Positions 23,997 to 33,287 are shown, counted from the first letter of the stretch. The stretch is DNA of 38,729 nt from Thermoanaerobaculum sp. (GCA_021154885.1 JAJKHS010000090.1:1-38729); one strand, 5' to 3'. Made by a program: numbers and translations. Notes: generated from the letters alone by a model not told the origin.

Positions 23997-25162
23997 CGCT
24001 GCACCTTCGACAGACCCGAGCCCCGCCAGAGGCCGGTGCCGGAGGAGACTGTCGCCAGCGCCAGGGCGATCCCCAGCGAGCGGAGGGTCAGCGGGTCCGT
24101 ATCGGGATGCCAGAACTGGTGGCGGTAGGGGCCGGGCGTGGAGGAGTACTCCCAATGCCGGTCGCTGGCAAAGAACCAGTTGTGCGCCGCCGGGGAGATG
24201 AGGAGTTCCGAGAAGAACCACTGCACGGCCAGGAACAGGACGAGGAAGGCCACGGCGATCAGCAGCGCGTCCCGCCAGCCGGCGCGTTTCCCCTCCCGGC
24301 GCTGGACGAGGAAGTCGACGGCCAGGGCCGGGACGATCAGCAGCAGCGGGAACAGCGGCGCCACCATGTGGTCCACCGGCGTGTTGATGGGCCCGAGCTT
24401 CGGGTGCGCCGGAAACAGCGGCAGGATCCACACCATCGAGCAGGCGAGGAGCATGTAGAAGGCGCAGGCGGTGGTGGCCGCCCAGCGCCGGCGCGACGAG
24501 CGGGCCACGGAGACCAGGGTGAGGGGGAATACGCCGCAGGCGATCTCGTAGAACAGTCCGCCGTGGTGATGGTTGGGATAGCTGTACTCGGTGATCAGCG
24601 TCGCCGCCATCAGCAGCACGATTCCGGTGGCGTAGAGATGGGCCAGCCCGAGCGCCCTCCCCTCTCCTGCCGGCGCCCGGTTCTGGAGGGCGAGCGCCAT
24701 CAGCATGGCGCCGATCTGGATGGTGATCATGCCGGCTCCGAGCAGGCTGTGGGGCGGCGAGAGGATCTCCACGTCCAGCCCGTAGGCGTTGTGCCACCAG
24801 TCGTCGAGCGGCGCCGAGGTGAGCATGGCGAAAGCGCCCCAGATGACCACCCAAGCGCCCAGCGGCGCCCGGAACCCCCAGAAGCTCACGGACGCACCCC
24901 GCTCCGCCGCGGTGCCGGCGAAGGTGGTCTTGAGGGCGAGTGCGCCGCACGACACCCCCGCCAGCACGCCGCCGAGATAGATGGCCATGTGAGCCGGGGT
25001 CCAGAAGGTGTCGCGGCCGATCGTCATATGCCAGGAGATGTCCCACAGCAGACCGATGACGATGCTGGTCGAACCCGCCAGCATGGCGGTGAGGTACCAG
25101 GGCAGAGCGGCGGCCGTCTCTACTCGGGGACGGGCGGCTACGGTCTCGACGACGGATTCCAT
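23993..25162 (-). CDS. polytopic membrane protein with intramembrane histidines
   Basis: A 389-residue inner-membrane protein of about ten hydrophobic segments. Several His and acidic residues lie at helix ends or inside: LLWDISWHMTIGRDTFWTPAHMAIY near 40-62, DDWWHNAYGLDVEILSPPHS, EYSYPNHHHGG, and TPVDHMVAPL. Such a pattern could bind metals, as in copper or haem membrane proteins, but I recognise no family. The ATG at 25162 follows AAGGAG. The stop overlaps the start of the His/Met-rich protein by four bases. It is transcribed away from the alcohol dehydrogenase gene. Confidence 0.7.
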   Translation of the reverse strand: MESVVETVAARPRVETAAALPWYLTAMLAGSTSIVIGLLWDISWHMTIGRDTFWTPAHMAIYLGGVLAGVSCGALALKTTFAGTAAERGASVSFWGFRAPLGAWVVIWGAFAMLTSAPLDDWWHNAYGLDVEILSPPHSLLGAGMITIQIGAMLMALALQNRAPAGEGRALGLAHLYATGIVLLMAATLITEYSYPNHHHGGLFYEIACGVFPLTLVSVARSSRRRWAATTACAFYMLLACSMVWILPLFPAHPKLGPINTPVDHMVAPLFPLLLIVPALAVDFLVQRREGKRAGWRDALLIAVAFLVLFLAVQWFFSELLISPAAHNWFFASDRHWEYSSTPGPYRHQFWHPDTDPLTLRSLGIALALATVSSGTGLWRGSGLSKVQR

Positions 25163-25212
25163 GGATTCTCCTTGAACGTGCCTTTCGGAGAGTAATACGG
25201 ATTCCGCGGCTG

Positions 25213-25218
25213 TATGGT
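25213..25218 (+). promoter_or_regulatory. candidate -10 box of a leaderless alcohol dehydrogenase transcript
   Basis: TATGGT ends seven bases before the ATG at 25226, so transcription would begin at about that ATG. The other ATG (25214) lies inside the box. No -35 box is clear. Confidence 0.35.
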
Positions 25219-25225
25219 TACTTTC

Positions 25226-26356
25226 ATGAGTCGCCCCTTCCGCGTCCCCACCCGCGTCGTCATGGCTCCCGGCTGCATCGGCCGCCTCCCGGAGGTGATC
25301 GCTGGCTATGCCCCCGAGCGGGTACTGATGGTCACCGACCCCGGCATCGAGGAGACGGGCTGGCCGGAGCGGATCTGGAAGGCCCTGGCGGAGCGGGAGA
25401 TCGAGACCATCACCTTCGACGACGTCGAGCCCAATCCTCGCGCCTCGACAGTCGACCGCCTGGCCGGCTGGGGACGGGAGGAGGGGATCTCGCTGGTCCT
25501 GGGGATCGGCGGCGGCAGCGTGCTCGACGCCGCCAAGGCCGCCGCCATGCTGATCCCGAATGGCGGCTCCACCGTCCAGTACGAGGGGCGGAACCGCTAC
25601 GAGACCGAGCCGCTCCCCTTCATCGCCGTCCCCACCACCTGCGGCACCGGCTCGGAGGTGACCTGGGTCTCCGTCCTCACCGACGAAGAGCGGCAGGCCA
25701 AGATCAGCGTCAAGGGCGAGACGATGTACCCCGCCTGGGCGCTCGTGGACTGCGAGGTCCTGCGCACCCTCCCCGGCCATCTCGTAGCCTGGACGGGCGC
25801 CGACGCCCTCACCCACGCCGTCGAGGCCTTCACCTGCCGGCTGGCCAACCCGATCTCGGACGCTCTGGCGTCGACCGCCGTCTCCCTCCTCTTCCGCTAT
25901 CTCCGCCGGGCTGCGGCCGACGTCGCCGGCGACGCCGAGGCCCGCGAGGCCGTGATGCGCGCCTCCACCCTTGCCGGCCTCGCCTTCGGCAACGCCGACG
26001 TGGCCGCCGTCCACTGCCTCTCGGAGACCCTGGGCGGTCGCTGGGACGTCCCCCATGGCTTGGCCAACGCCGTGCTCCTCGCGCCCGTCACCCGCTTCAA
26101 CCTCCCGGCGAGCGCCCGCAAGCTCGCCCACCTCGAATCCGTCCTGCCGCCGGGCAGCCGATCCGGGGCCGACGGCGTCCTCCAGGCGATCGAGGAGTTG
26201 GTGCGGGACCTGGGCGTCCCCGCGTTCCGCGAGTTGGGGATCTCCCCGGAAGACTACCCGTGGATCGCCGAGCGGGCGGTGCAGAACGGATCGAATCCGT
26301 CCAATGTGCGGGAGATGGGGGTGGGGGAGTATTTGGAGGTGCTGGGGTCGCTGTAG
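25226..26356 (+). CDS. iron-containing alcohol dehydrogenase
   Basis: A 376-residue group III dehydrogenase that interconverts alcohols and aldehydes with NAD(P). The nucleotide site is GIGGGSVLDAAKAAA near residue 93, followed by PTTCGTGSEVT. The metal ligands are Asp193 and His197 (DALTHAVEA), then His in AAVHCLSE and His in VPHGLANA, all four present. The final GNP-type tail (NGSNPSNVREMG) is the usual one. ATG 25226 is preferred over 25214 because the -10-like TATGGT overlaps the latter. No Shine-Dalgarno is seen. The substrate is unknown. It ends five bases before the convergent DUF885 gene. Confidence 0.93.
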   Translation: MSRPFRVPTRVVMAPGCIGRLPEVIAGYAPERVLMVTDPGIEETGWPERIWKALAEREIETITFDDVEPNPRASTVDRLAGWGREEGISLVLGIGGGSVLDAAKAAAMLIPNGGSTVQYEGRNRYETEPLPFIAVPTTCGTGSEVTWVSVLTDEERQAKISVKGETMYPAWALVDCEVLRTLPGHLVAWTGADALTHAVEAFTCRLANPISDALASTAVSLLFRYLRRAAADVAGDAEAREAVMRASTLAGLAFGNADVAAVHCLSETLGGRWDVPHGLANAVLLAPVTRFNLPASARKLAHLESVLPPGSRSGADGVLQAIEELVRDLGVPAFRELGISPEDYPWIAERAVQNGSNPSNVREMGVGEYLEVLGSL

Positions 26357-26361
26357 TAACT

Positions 26362-28041
26362 CTACAATATCGCCCCAGCTCTGCCGCCCATCATCGCCCG
26401 CCGCACCAGGGGTATGGGCGGCCCGCCGTACGAGAGGAGACGGTCGTGGAACTCCCGCCAGGCCGTCCGCCCTCCGCGGGGGCCGGTCCAGTCCTCCCGC
26501 AGCTTGCGGATCATCAGCTTGCCCAGGGTGTAGTTGAGGAAGCCAGGATCGAAGGTCCCGCGCGCCGCCTGCTGCCGGGCGTTGGCAGGGTCCTGGAAGC
26601 CCTGCTCGCGGAACATGTGCTCGGCCTCTTCCACCGTCAGGTCGCCGGTGTGCAGGCCGAGAGCCACGAGGTAGCGGATGTTGCGCAAGAGGGCGTTCTG
26701 GAGCTGGCCGATGTGCAGGCAGGGGTCGCCGCCGCCGAAGCCCGCCTCCCACATCAGCTCCTCGGAGTAGTGCGCCCACCCCTCGGCAAAGCCGTAGCCC
26801 ACGAAGAGCTGGCTTAAGGGAGAGGCGGCGCGGTTGCTGTGGAGGAACTGGAGGAAGTGCCCCGGCCACACCTCGTGGGCGGAGACGAACAGCAGGTCGG
26901 CCTCGCCCGGGACGTACTCGGCCTGCTCCTCCGGCGACCACGAGGGGTCCGGCGGGGCAATGTAATAGATGGAGGGCAGGTGCCGGTCGTACGGCCCGGG
27001 GATGTCGATGTAGGCCGAGTTCCACCGCTGGTATGGCGGCGCCTCCTCGACGCGGGCCTCCTCGCAGCCGGGGATGGAGACCAGACCGTTCTCCTCGATG
27101 AAGCGGTGCAGCCGCGCAAGCTGCCGGCGGGCCGCCTCCACCGGACCCTCGGGCGGCTTGCGCGCCATCACCCGGGCGAGGCACTCGGCGACCGAAAGGC
27201 TGGGATCGCAGGCCGCGCAGGCCTCCCGCAGCGCGGCGAGGTTGCGCGCCAGCTCCCGCCGGCCCGCCGCCTCCAGCTCGGCCAAGGGGACGTCCACCCG
27301 CTCGGTGGCCGCCAGCATGCGGCCATAGAGATCCGCGCCCAGGCGGAACTCCCCCCCGGCCTCCCCGGCGGGGGGGATCTGGTCGTGGAACCAGGCGCCC
27401 AGCTTGCGCATGGCCTGCGCGGCCTCGGCATTGGCCTCGCGCATCTGGCGTTGGAGATCCGGATCGTCCACGGCCGCGAACACCCCGGGCACGTCGGTCT
27501 CATAGTAGCCGGCGAGGCCGCCGAAGGACATCTCCCCCAGCTCGGCATAGGTGCGCGGCAGGGGCGTGCGCAGGTTGGCGCGCACCTGCTCCGCTGCCCG
27601 CGGCACCTGCCGGGCATAGGCGACGTAGGACCGCAGCCGCTGCTCCAGGGGAGCGTAGTCGCGGGAGAGATAGAGGTTGGGGTCCAGCGGGCCGGAGTAG
27701 AAGAGGGGGTTGCGCCGGTGCCACTCCGCCTCTTCGAGCCAGAAGAGATCGGCGTCGGTTACCGCCACCAGCAGCTCGCGCTCGAAGCGACGCGGCTCGT
27801 CGAGGGCCGCGGGGTCGAAGGCGAGCGCCCGCCGGCGGTCCTCCCGAAGCTGCGCCACCTCGTGCTCGAACGACCCCGGGCTCCAGTCGGGCAGGCGGCC
27901 GTCGAACTCGTGCCGGCCCGACCCGGCGCCGAAGGTGGGATGGGCCTCGAAGTACCTCTCGACAAACGACTTGACGAGGCTATCCCATTGCGCCGCCGCC
28001 GCAGTGGCCACAGCCGGCAGCGCCTTCCCTGGCGTCTCCAT
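26362..28041 (-). CDS. DUF885 family metallopeptidase-like protein
   Basis: A 559-residue DUF885 protein. The family signature HEVWPGHFLQ (His389, Glu390, His395) and AEGWAHYSEELMW about 30 residues on form a likely zinc site like that of gluzincin peptidases; family members are presumed peptidases, function unproven. The N-terminal region is helical with no signal peptide, although many homologues are exported. The start ATG 28041 gives a normal N-terminus; TAGACT six bases upstream is a -10 match, and no Shine-Dalgarno is visible. It is a single-gene unit that meets the dehydrogenase tail-to-tail. Confidence 0.9.
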   Translation of the reverse strand: METPGKALPAVATAAAAQWDSLVKSFVERYFEAHPTFGAGSGRHEFDGRLPDWSPGSFEHEVAQLREDRRRALAFDPAALDEPRRFERELLVAVTDADLFWLEEAEWHRRNPLFYSGPLDPNLYLSRDYAPLEQRLRSYVAYARQVPRAAEQVRANLRTPLPRTYAELGEMSFGGLAGYYETDVPGVFAAVDDPDLQRQMREANAEAAQAMRKLGAWFHDQIPPAGEAGGEFRLGADLYGRMLAATERVDVPLAELEAAGRRELARNLAALREACAACDPSLSVAECLARVMARKPPEGPVEAARRQLARLHRFIEENGLVSIPGCEEARVEEAPPYQRWNSAYIDIPGPYDRHLPSIYYIAPPDPSWSPEEQAEYVPGEADLLFVSAHEVWPGHFLQFLHSNRAASPLSQLFVGYGFAEGWAHYSEELMWEAGFGGGDPCLHIGQLQNALLRNIRYLVALGLHTGDLTVEEAEHMFREQGFQDPANARQQAARGTFDPGFLNYTLGKLMIRKLREDWTGPRGGRTAWREFHDRLLSYGGPPIPLVRRAMMGGRAGAIL

Positions 28042-28047
28042 GCGCGG

Positions 28048-28053
28048 AGTCTA
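28048..28053 (-). promoter_or_regulatory. candidate -10 box of the DUF885 gene
   Basis: TAGACT ends six bases before the ATG at 28041, which would give a leaderless mRNA. No clear -35 box. Confidence 0.3.
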
Positions 28054-28181
28054 CCGCAAGGTATCCGCATCCCGTAATGCGCTCCGTAACTTCTCCGGTG
28101 TAGGGTATTCTCCTCTCGCACGCATCCGGCCGCCCTGCCTCCACCCGGTTCGCGGCTCTCGTCGTCCTGAAAGGAGATTCA

Positions 28182-28727
28182 ATGTCCATCGTAGATATTC
28201 TGAGCTCGCAGCTCGGCACGGAGGGCGTCGAGACGATCGGCCGTCAGCTCGGCCTCGACCCGTCGAGCACCCAGCAGGCCGTCTCGGCCGCCATCCCCGT
28301 GCTCACCGGAGCCCTCGCCCACAACGTCTCCCAGCCCGGCGGGGCCGACGCTCTGCACCAGGCCCTGAACGCCCACGACGGCGGCATCCTCGACCAGGTC
28401 GGCGGCTATCTCGGCAACAGCGGGGCCGCCACCGGAATCGGCGGCGCCATCCTCGGCCACATCCTGGGCCGCCATCAGGACAACGCCACCACCGGCCTGG
28501 CCAACGCCACGGGCATCGGCGCGGGGCAGGCCGGCCAGCTCCTCGCCGTCCTGGCCCCCCTGGTGATGGGCGCCCTGGGCCGGATGAAGCAGCAGCAGGG
28601 CCTCGACCCGGGCAGTCTCCCCGGCGTGCTGCAGGACGAGCACGCCCAGGCGCAGGCCGCCGCCCCCTCCGGCCTCGGTGGCCTCGCCAGCAGCATCCTG
28701 GGCGGTCTTTTCGGCGGCGGGAGGTAG
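28182..28727 (+). CDS. DUF937 family protein
   Basis: A 181-residue protein of the DUF937 family of unknown function. It has the typical start LSSQLGTEGVETIGRQLGLD, the AVSAAIPVLTGALAHN phrase, then a Gly/Ala-rich helical region with GGAILGHILGR, LLAVLAPLVMGALGRM and a Gly-rich tail GGLFGGGR. There is no signal peptide; the Gly-rich amphipathic segments suggest membrane association or self-assembly. AAAGGAG precedes the ATG by seven bases. The 139 bases upstream hold a TAGGGTATTCT stretch near 28100 that may be its promoter. It is followed by the DUF6526 gene. Confidence 0.9.
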   Translation: MSIVDILSSQLGTEGVETIGRQLGLDPSSTQQAVSAAIPVLTGALAHNVSQPGGADALHQALNAHDGGILDQVGGYLGNSGAATGIGGAILGHILGRHQDNATTGLANATGIGAGQAGQLLAVLAPLVMGALGRMKQQQGLDPGSLPGVLQDEHAQAQAAAPSGLGGLASSILGGLFGGGR

Positions 28728-28796
28728 GTCGCCGCGGCGCTGCTCGCCAGGGCGGAGTACCATAGTCCCCACGCATCCAACCTCCTGGAGGGACCC

Positions 28797-29240
28797 ATGG
28801 CTGATCAGACGTTAGCGACGCACCGGAAGTTCGTTCCCGGTTTCCACTTCGTTACCCTGGGAATCCTCGTCATCAACATCATCTGGTCGCTGGTGCGGGT
28901 GGTCTTCCCGATTCCCTTCGTGCCAGTTCAGGACCGCCTGCTGAACCTCGCCGTGGCGGTCGCCCTGGGGCTGCTCGCCTGGTACACCCGGAGCTTCCCG
29001 GTGCGGGCGCAGGACCGGGTCATCCGCCTGGAGGAGAGGCTGCGGCTGGAGAGGCTCCTGCCGCCGGACCTGAGAAGCCGGATCGGAGAGCTCTCGACCG
29101 GCCAGCTCATCGCCCTGCGCTTCGCCAGCGACGCCGAGGTGCCGGAGCTGACGCGCGTCGTGCTCGACCAGAACATCGGGAGCCAGAACGACATCAAGAA
29201 GAAGATCCGCGACTGGCGGGCGGATCATCTGCGGATGTGA
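28797..29240 (+). CDS. DUF6526 family membrane protein
   Basis: A 147-residue protein with two membrane helices (about residues 17-38 and 48-66) and a cytoplasmic helical tail ending DIKKKIRDWRADHLRM. The phrases VQDRLLNLAVAVALGLLAWYTRSFPVRAQDRVIRLEERLRL and LSTGQLIALRFASDAEVPEL are typical of DUF6526. The function is unknown. GGAGG precedes the ATG, and TACCAT at 28758-28763 may be its -10 box. It is followed by a shared hairpin and the convergent M14 gene. Confidence 0.88.
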   Translation: MADQTLATHRKFVPGFHFVTLGILVINIIWSLVRVVFPIPFVPVQDRLLNLAVAVALGLLAWYTRSFPVRAQDRVIRLEERLRLERLLPPDLRSRIGELSTGQLIALRFASDAEVPELTRVVLDQNIGSQNDIKKKIRDWRADHLRM

Positions 29241-29261
29241 CCCGGTGACTCGGAAATGAAA

Positions 29262-29291
29262 ATCCCGGAGGGTCTCGCGATCCTCCGGGAT
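29262..29291 (-). terminator. terminator hairpin between the DUF6526 and M14 genes
   Basis: A ten-base stem, ATCCCGGAGG (29262-29271) with CCTCCGGGAT (29282-29291), is followed on the minus strand by TTTTCATTTC, so it should stop transcripts of the M14 gene; it may also act on the other strand. Confidence 0.75.
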
Positions 29292-29314
29292 ATCGAATCG
29301 GGCAAGCGTCGAAG

Positions 29315-31024
29315 CTATTTGAGGGCGACCTTCTTTGCCAGCTTGCCCCCCTTCAGGCTGTCGTAGTGGACGGTGACGTCGCCGTCGCCCTGCACGAGGA
29401 AGAAGAGGATGCGCGTCGAGAGCCCCTCGACGCCGGGCACCATCAGGCGCTCGGGCCGGTGCGCCTGGACGTCGATCTTGTCGAGATATTGATCGTTCAC
29501 GATGCCGCTTGAGATCACCTTGCCGCCGGTGACGGTGGCGACGTCCTGGCGGTGGAGCTTGTTGTTCAGCGCCATGGCGGTCATCGTCGGGATACCCCGG
29601 TCGTTGAGCACCGGCACCTCGACCTTCCACAGGTGATCCCCCACTTTCTTCACCACCGCCTCGCCGATCGAGAGACGCGGCAGGTGATAGGCGTTGAGCA
29701 GCACGAAGGCGTTGTTGCGGTGCGTCTCGTCCTCCAGGGCCCAGCCTTCGGGCACGCGGCCGACGTCGCGCTTGAAACCGCCGATCTCGATGGGACCGTA
29801 CTGCGGATGATTGAACGGATGCCAGTCCACGAACTGCCGGCCGAGGGTGAGGAGGTCGTTGAACTTCATCAGCTCTTCCTGCGTGACCTCGCCGTTCTTG
29901 TCGAAGTCGGCCGGCGGATTGTACATTTCGTTGGTGAAGGCCAGCACGCCCATGATGCCGTAAAAGTGATCGGTCGTGGCGCCGTGGACGGTGTAGAGGT
30001 CCTTCCACGAAATGTAATAGTGATAGCCCGGCAGCAGCTTCTCGCCCTCTTTGCCGATCAGGTCGTAGACCTTGAGGTCCTGCGGCGGGTAGGGCGGATC
30101 GGCCTTGGCACCGGGACCGCGAAGGATCATCTGGCCGTTGTTGTGGTAGCTCTCCACGGCCGCGATGTTGGGGTGCTGCAGGGCCCAGTTGGCGATCGAT
30201 CGCGTTTCGGGAATCGAGAATGGATACTTGCCGGCGCCCGACTGCACGTACTCAGGCTCCCAGGAGTAGCCCCAGGTGCGGTTGGGATCGACGTAACCCA
30301 CCGGATCCTCGTTGACGCGGCCGTCGCCGTCGTTGTCGAAGCCCTCCTTGCCCAGGAAGAGGTAGTCGCCCAATTCGCCGGGCTGGACGGGCACCAGCAG
30401 GCGCGGGTCCTTGGGATCGAGCCTGTGGGTGCCCTGACCCAGCGGCACCTTCTTGCGCATGGTGGTGATGTAGCCGTCGCCGTCCATGTCGTCATAGCCG
30501 TCCTCGTCCAGCTTGCCGTCGCGGTCGTCGTCGACCGGCATCATGACGGTGCGGGGGAAGTCGGCGTCGGAAGGCCCCTTGAACCAGAGAGCGCGGCCGT
30601 CGGGGTTGACCATGGGGAGGACGTAGAAGACCGAGCGGTCCATCATCTCGGTCACCCGCGGCAGCGAGCCGTAGCTCTTCAGCAGGTAGTCGACGGTGTA
30701 GAGCGCCGTCTCGGCCCCCTGCACCTCGTTGGCGTGGATGTTGCCGTCGATGTACATCGCCGGCTTGGACAGATCCGGGCCGGTGGCCTGATTGTTGATG
30801 GTGAGCATCCAGAGGTCGCGCCCCTGGATGCTCTTGCCGACGCTTTCGAGCTTCGTCCACTTCGGATAGGCCGCGGCGTAGGCCTTGAGCAGATCGCTGA
30901 TCTCCTCGTAGGTGTGGAGGCGGTTGAACGTCGCCTCGGGCGGCTTGCCCACGGGCTGGAGAGGGGCGGCGGCGGACGGGACGGTCGCCAGTAACAGGAT
31001 GAGGACTGCGATGTGCGATCTCAT
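29315..31024 (-). CDS. secreted M14 zinc carboxypeptidase with calcium-like insert loops
   Basis: A 569-residue exported peptidase with a signal peptide (about 1-20). The M14 site is complete: His97 and Glu100 (GNIHANEVQG), His in VESYHNNGQ near residue 295, and the general-base Glu in FTNEMYNPP near 365. The domain carries Asp-rich loops, DDDRDGKLDEDGYDDMDGDGY, DNDGDGRVNED and DFDKNGEVTQEEL, which resemble EF-hand or thrombospondin type-3 calcium loops; the last is a classic EF-hand loop. A beta-rich tail (residues 450-569) completes it. It probably trims peptides outside the cell. Two bases separate it from the upstream degenerate M14 gene. Confidence 0.92.
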   Translation of the reverse strand: MRSHIAVLILLLATVPSAAAPLQPVGKPPEATFNRLHTYEEISDLLKAYAAAYPKWTKLESVGKSIQGRDLWMLTINNQATGPDLSKPAMYIDGNIHANEVQGAETALYTVDYLLKSYGSLPRVTEMMDRSVFYVLPMVNPDGRALWFKGPSDADFPRTVMMPVDDDRDGKLDEDGYDDMDGDGYITTMRKKVPLGQGTHRLDPKDPRLLVPVQPGELGDYLFLGKEGFDNDGDGRVNEDPVGYVDPNRTWGYSWEPEYVQSGAGKYPFSIPETRSIANWALQHPNIAAVESYHNNGQMILRGPGAKADPPYPPQDLKVYDLIGKEGEKLLPGYHYYISWKDLYTVHGATTDHFYGIMGVLAFTNEMYNPPADFDKNGEVTQEELMKFNDLLTLGRQFVDWHPFNHPQYGPIEIGGFKRDVGRVPEGWALEDETHRNNAFVLLNAYHLPRLSIGEAVVKKVGDHLWKVEVPVLNDRGIPTMTAMALNNKLHRQDVATVTGGKVISSGIVNDQYLDKIDVQAHRPERLMVPGVEGLSTRILFFLVQGDGDVTVHYDSLKGGKLAKKVALK

Positions 31025-31026
31025 GC

Positions 31027-33132
31027 TCAGGCTCCCTTCCCCGCGGTCCCGGCAGTTATGGACTTCTGGTCGTGGCCGGCGTTGTCGGTCATCAGGTCGA
31101 CGACGATCTTCGTGCCGGGCGCGGCCTTGACGAGCCATTCGCCCGCCAGCGTCCCGGTGGTGCCTTCGAGGCGCTCGGCGGTGACGGCCGGATAGCCGGT
31201 CACCAGCTCGATTCCCTTGCCCAGCTCGAGGACGAGACGGACGGGGATGTGGGCGTGGGCGCGGGCCGCCTGCTTCGTATGGCTGGCGAGGTAGCCGCGA
31301 TTGCCGGCCACGGCCTTGACGCGGTAGACGCCACCGCCGAGGTCGGTGACCTTGAGCGAGAGGATCTCCACCCGGGCGAGCTTGCCGGCGAGGTCGAGCA
31401 CCGTCTCCGTATGGGCCGCCACCGCAGGCTTGAGGATCGCCAGGGGTGGATTGAGCTCGACGAAGGGATCGAGCCCGCCCACCTCGACCCTGGTGCCGTC
31501 GGGCAGGGTGACCGGGGCCCAGGGCGTGAAGGCGCCGGGCGTGTTGGCGTCAACCCAGGCCAGCACCTCGCGCTCGCGGGCACCGGCCTCGCCCGGCTTG
31601 CCGCCGACGGCCGCGGCGCCAGTACCGCCGGCACCGCCGCCCATCTGCTTCATGCGGTCGATCATCGCCTTGGGCGTGATCTGGCCGCCCTTCATCGCGC
31701 CGATCACCATGTCGGCGCTGAACTGGGGCGGCACCTTGTTCTCCTTGAGGAAGGCTTCGATCTTCTCCTTGCCCAGAGCGACGAACTGGTCGCTGGTCAT
31801 CGCCGCCACCTTGTCCGGGGTGAGAGGCTCCTCGCCCGCCTTGGCCTCGCTCTTCTTCTCGGCCTTGGGGATGCCCCAGACGTCGAGCTCCAGGGCCATG
31901 GCCCCGTACTGGTAGTAGAGCCACGGGGTGAAGCCGCCCCGGCCGTACTGGGCGCCGGGCCGGTCGGCGGAGAGGCCGGCCTTCTTCAGGCGCTCCTTGT
32001 AGCCCTCGGCAAATTTGTCGAGGAAGGCCTGGTCGTCGGCGTCCACCTTGGTGGCGGGACCGGCGCCGAGGAACTGCGTGAGCTGCTCCTTGGTGATCCC
32101 GTTCTGCCGCACGAAGGGGAGGTTCTGAGCGACATCCCAGATCTGATCGATGGTGTACTCCTGCTCGGGGTCGAAGCCCAGGGCCTTGGCCGCCTGCGGC
32201 GGCACCTTGAACTTCTGCGTTCCCAGGTCGCCGCCGCCGCCCAGGCTCTGGGGCGCGGCAAGGAGGTTGTTCGCCGGGCCGTAGACCACCGCCAGCGCGA
32301 CGTTCCTGCGCTCGAAGAGGAAGTCGAGCAACGCCCGGGCCTCCGGAGCATAGCCGGCCCACGGCCCACTCTCGGGAGTGTAAGGGAAGACGTGGGGGAA
32401 GCTCCGGTCGGGCCACACGCCGTCGGCGGCGTCCTCGTTGTAGTCGCCGTCGCCGTCGTCGTCCTTCCCCTCGGTCTCCACGCGGTAGGCGCCGGCCTTC
32501 TGGGCCAGCGAGTCGGCCTTCACCAGCACCCGCGGGTCGGTGGCATCCGGCAGCCAGCCGCCGGTGGCGTCGGGGATCCGCATGCGGGTGATGACGCCGT
32601 CGCCGTCGAGGTCGTCCGGCCCGTCCTCGCCGGTCAGGCCGTCCACGTCGTGGTCCACCTTCTGGGCGTTGCCGCCGCGGCGGACGCGGGGAGTGGCGAA
32701 GATGCCGTCGTGAGCGTCCGGGTTCAGCGCCGGGCCGACGTAGAAGGTGGTGGTGGCGAGGAGCTTCGCGGCCGGGCTGCCGGCCGGCGCCGTGGCCAGC
32801 GTCTGGATGAGGTCGAGGGCGGCCTCGGTGCCGGCGTTGTGGTAGCCGGCGACGTTGGCGCCCACGAAGACCGCCGGCCGGCCGTCGGGGTCCGGGCCGG
32901 GGCCGGCGATGCGGACGACGTAGAGGGGCCGGCCGCCGGCCGACCTGCCGACGGTGAGCAGCTTCAGCTCCTGCGGGTGGTCCTTGCTCCAGGCCTGGAG
33001 CTGCTGCTCGACTCTGGCGAACGAGTGATAGTCCTGATAGCTCACGGCAGCCACGGCGGTTCCACCCCAGACCAACAGGCCCAGGGCGGCCGCCGCCGCG
33101 GCAGTCCGCAAGCCGGAGAGCGTCCTGTTCAC
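31027..33132 (-). CDS. secreted M14-like protein with degenerate zinc site
   Basis: A 701-residue protein with a signal peptide (about 1-29). It follows the same plan as the M14 neighbour, including GRPLYVVRIAG, NPDAHDG, Asp-rich loops (DHDVDGLTGEDGPDDLDGDG and DDDGDGDYNEDA) and PDRSFPHVF. The zinc motif HxxE is lost: GANVAGYHNAGTE has Ala95 and His98 where the neighbour has His and Glu. The second zinc His is also missing (VVYGPANN). It has an added helical domain (LTPDKVAAMTSDQF...) near 445-505. GTG 33132 is chosen over 33138 because GAGGAG abuts 33138 but is six bases from 33132. It may be an inactive partner or substrate-binding subunit. Confidence 0.8.
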   Translation of the reverse strand: MNRTLSGLRTAAAAAALGLLVWGGTAVAAVSYQDYHSFARVEQQLQAWSKDHPQELKLLTVGRSAGGRPLYVVRIAGPGPDPDGRPAVFVGANVAGYHNAGTEAALDLIQTLATAPAGSPAAKLLATTTFYVGPALNPDAHDGIFATPRVRRGGNAQKVDHDVDGLTGEDGPDDLDGDGVITRMRIPDATGGWLPDATDPRVLVKADSLAQKAGAYRVETEGKDDDGDGDYNEDAADGVWPDRSFPHVFPYTPESGPWAGYAPEARALLDFLFERRNVALAVVYGPANNLLAAPQSLGGGGDLGTQKFKVPPQAAKALGFDPEQEYTIDQIWDVAQNLPFVRQNGITKEQLTQFLGAGPATKVDADDQAFLDKFAEGYKERLKKAGLSADRPGAQYGRGGFTPWLYYQYGAMALELDVWGIPKAEKKSEAKAGEEPLTPDKVAAMTSDQFVALGKEKIEAFLKENKVPPQFSADMVIGAMKGGQITPKAMIDRMKQMGGGAGGTGAAAVGGKPGEAGAREREVLAWVDANTPGAFTPWAPVTLPDGTRVEVGGLDPFVELNPPLAILKPAVAAHTETVLDLAGKLARVEILSLKVTDLGGGVYRVKAVAGNRGYLASHTKQAARAHAHIPVRLVLELGKGIELVTGYPAVTAERLEGTTGTLAGEWLVKAAPGTKIVVDLMTDNAGHDQKSITAGTAGKGA

Positions 33133-33287
33133 GAGCACCTCCTCGAATTCAAGTAAAAGCGAACGGGTACACGGGTTCCGTCGCAGTCTATACGGGGAGA
33201 CCGCGACGGAGTTTCGCCTCTCTCGGGAAGGACCGCCGGTGCTGGTGAAAAGATTTCGCCTTCGTCCGCGATCGACCGGCTCGCGTT

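Noticed and set aside
31072-33156. Long open plus-strand frame opposite the degenerate M14 gene.
   Set aside because: A mirror of the Ala/Gly/Val-rich minus-strand gene; no recognisable domain or ribosome site.
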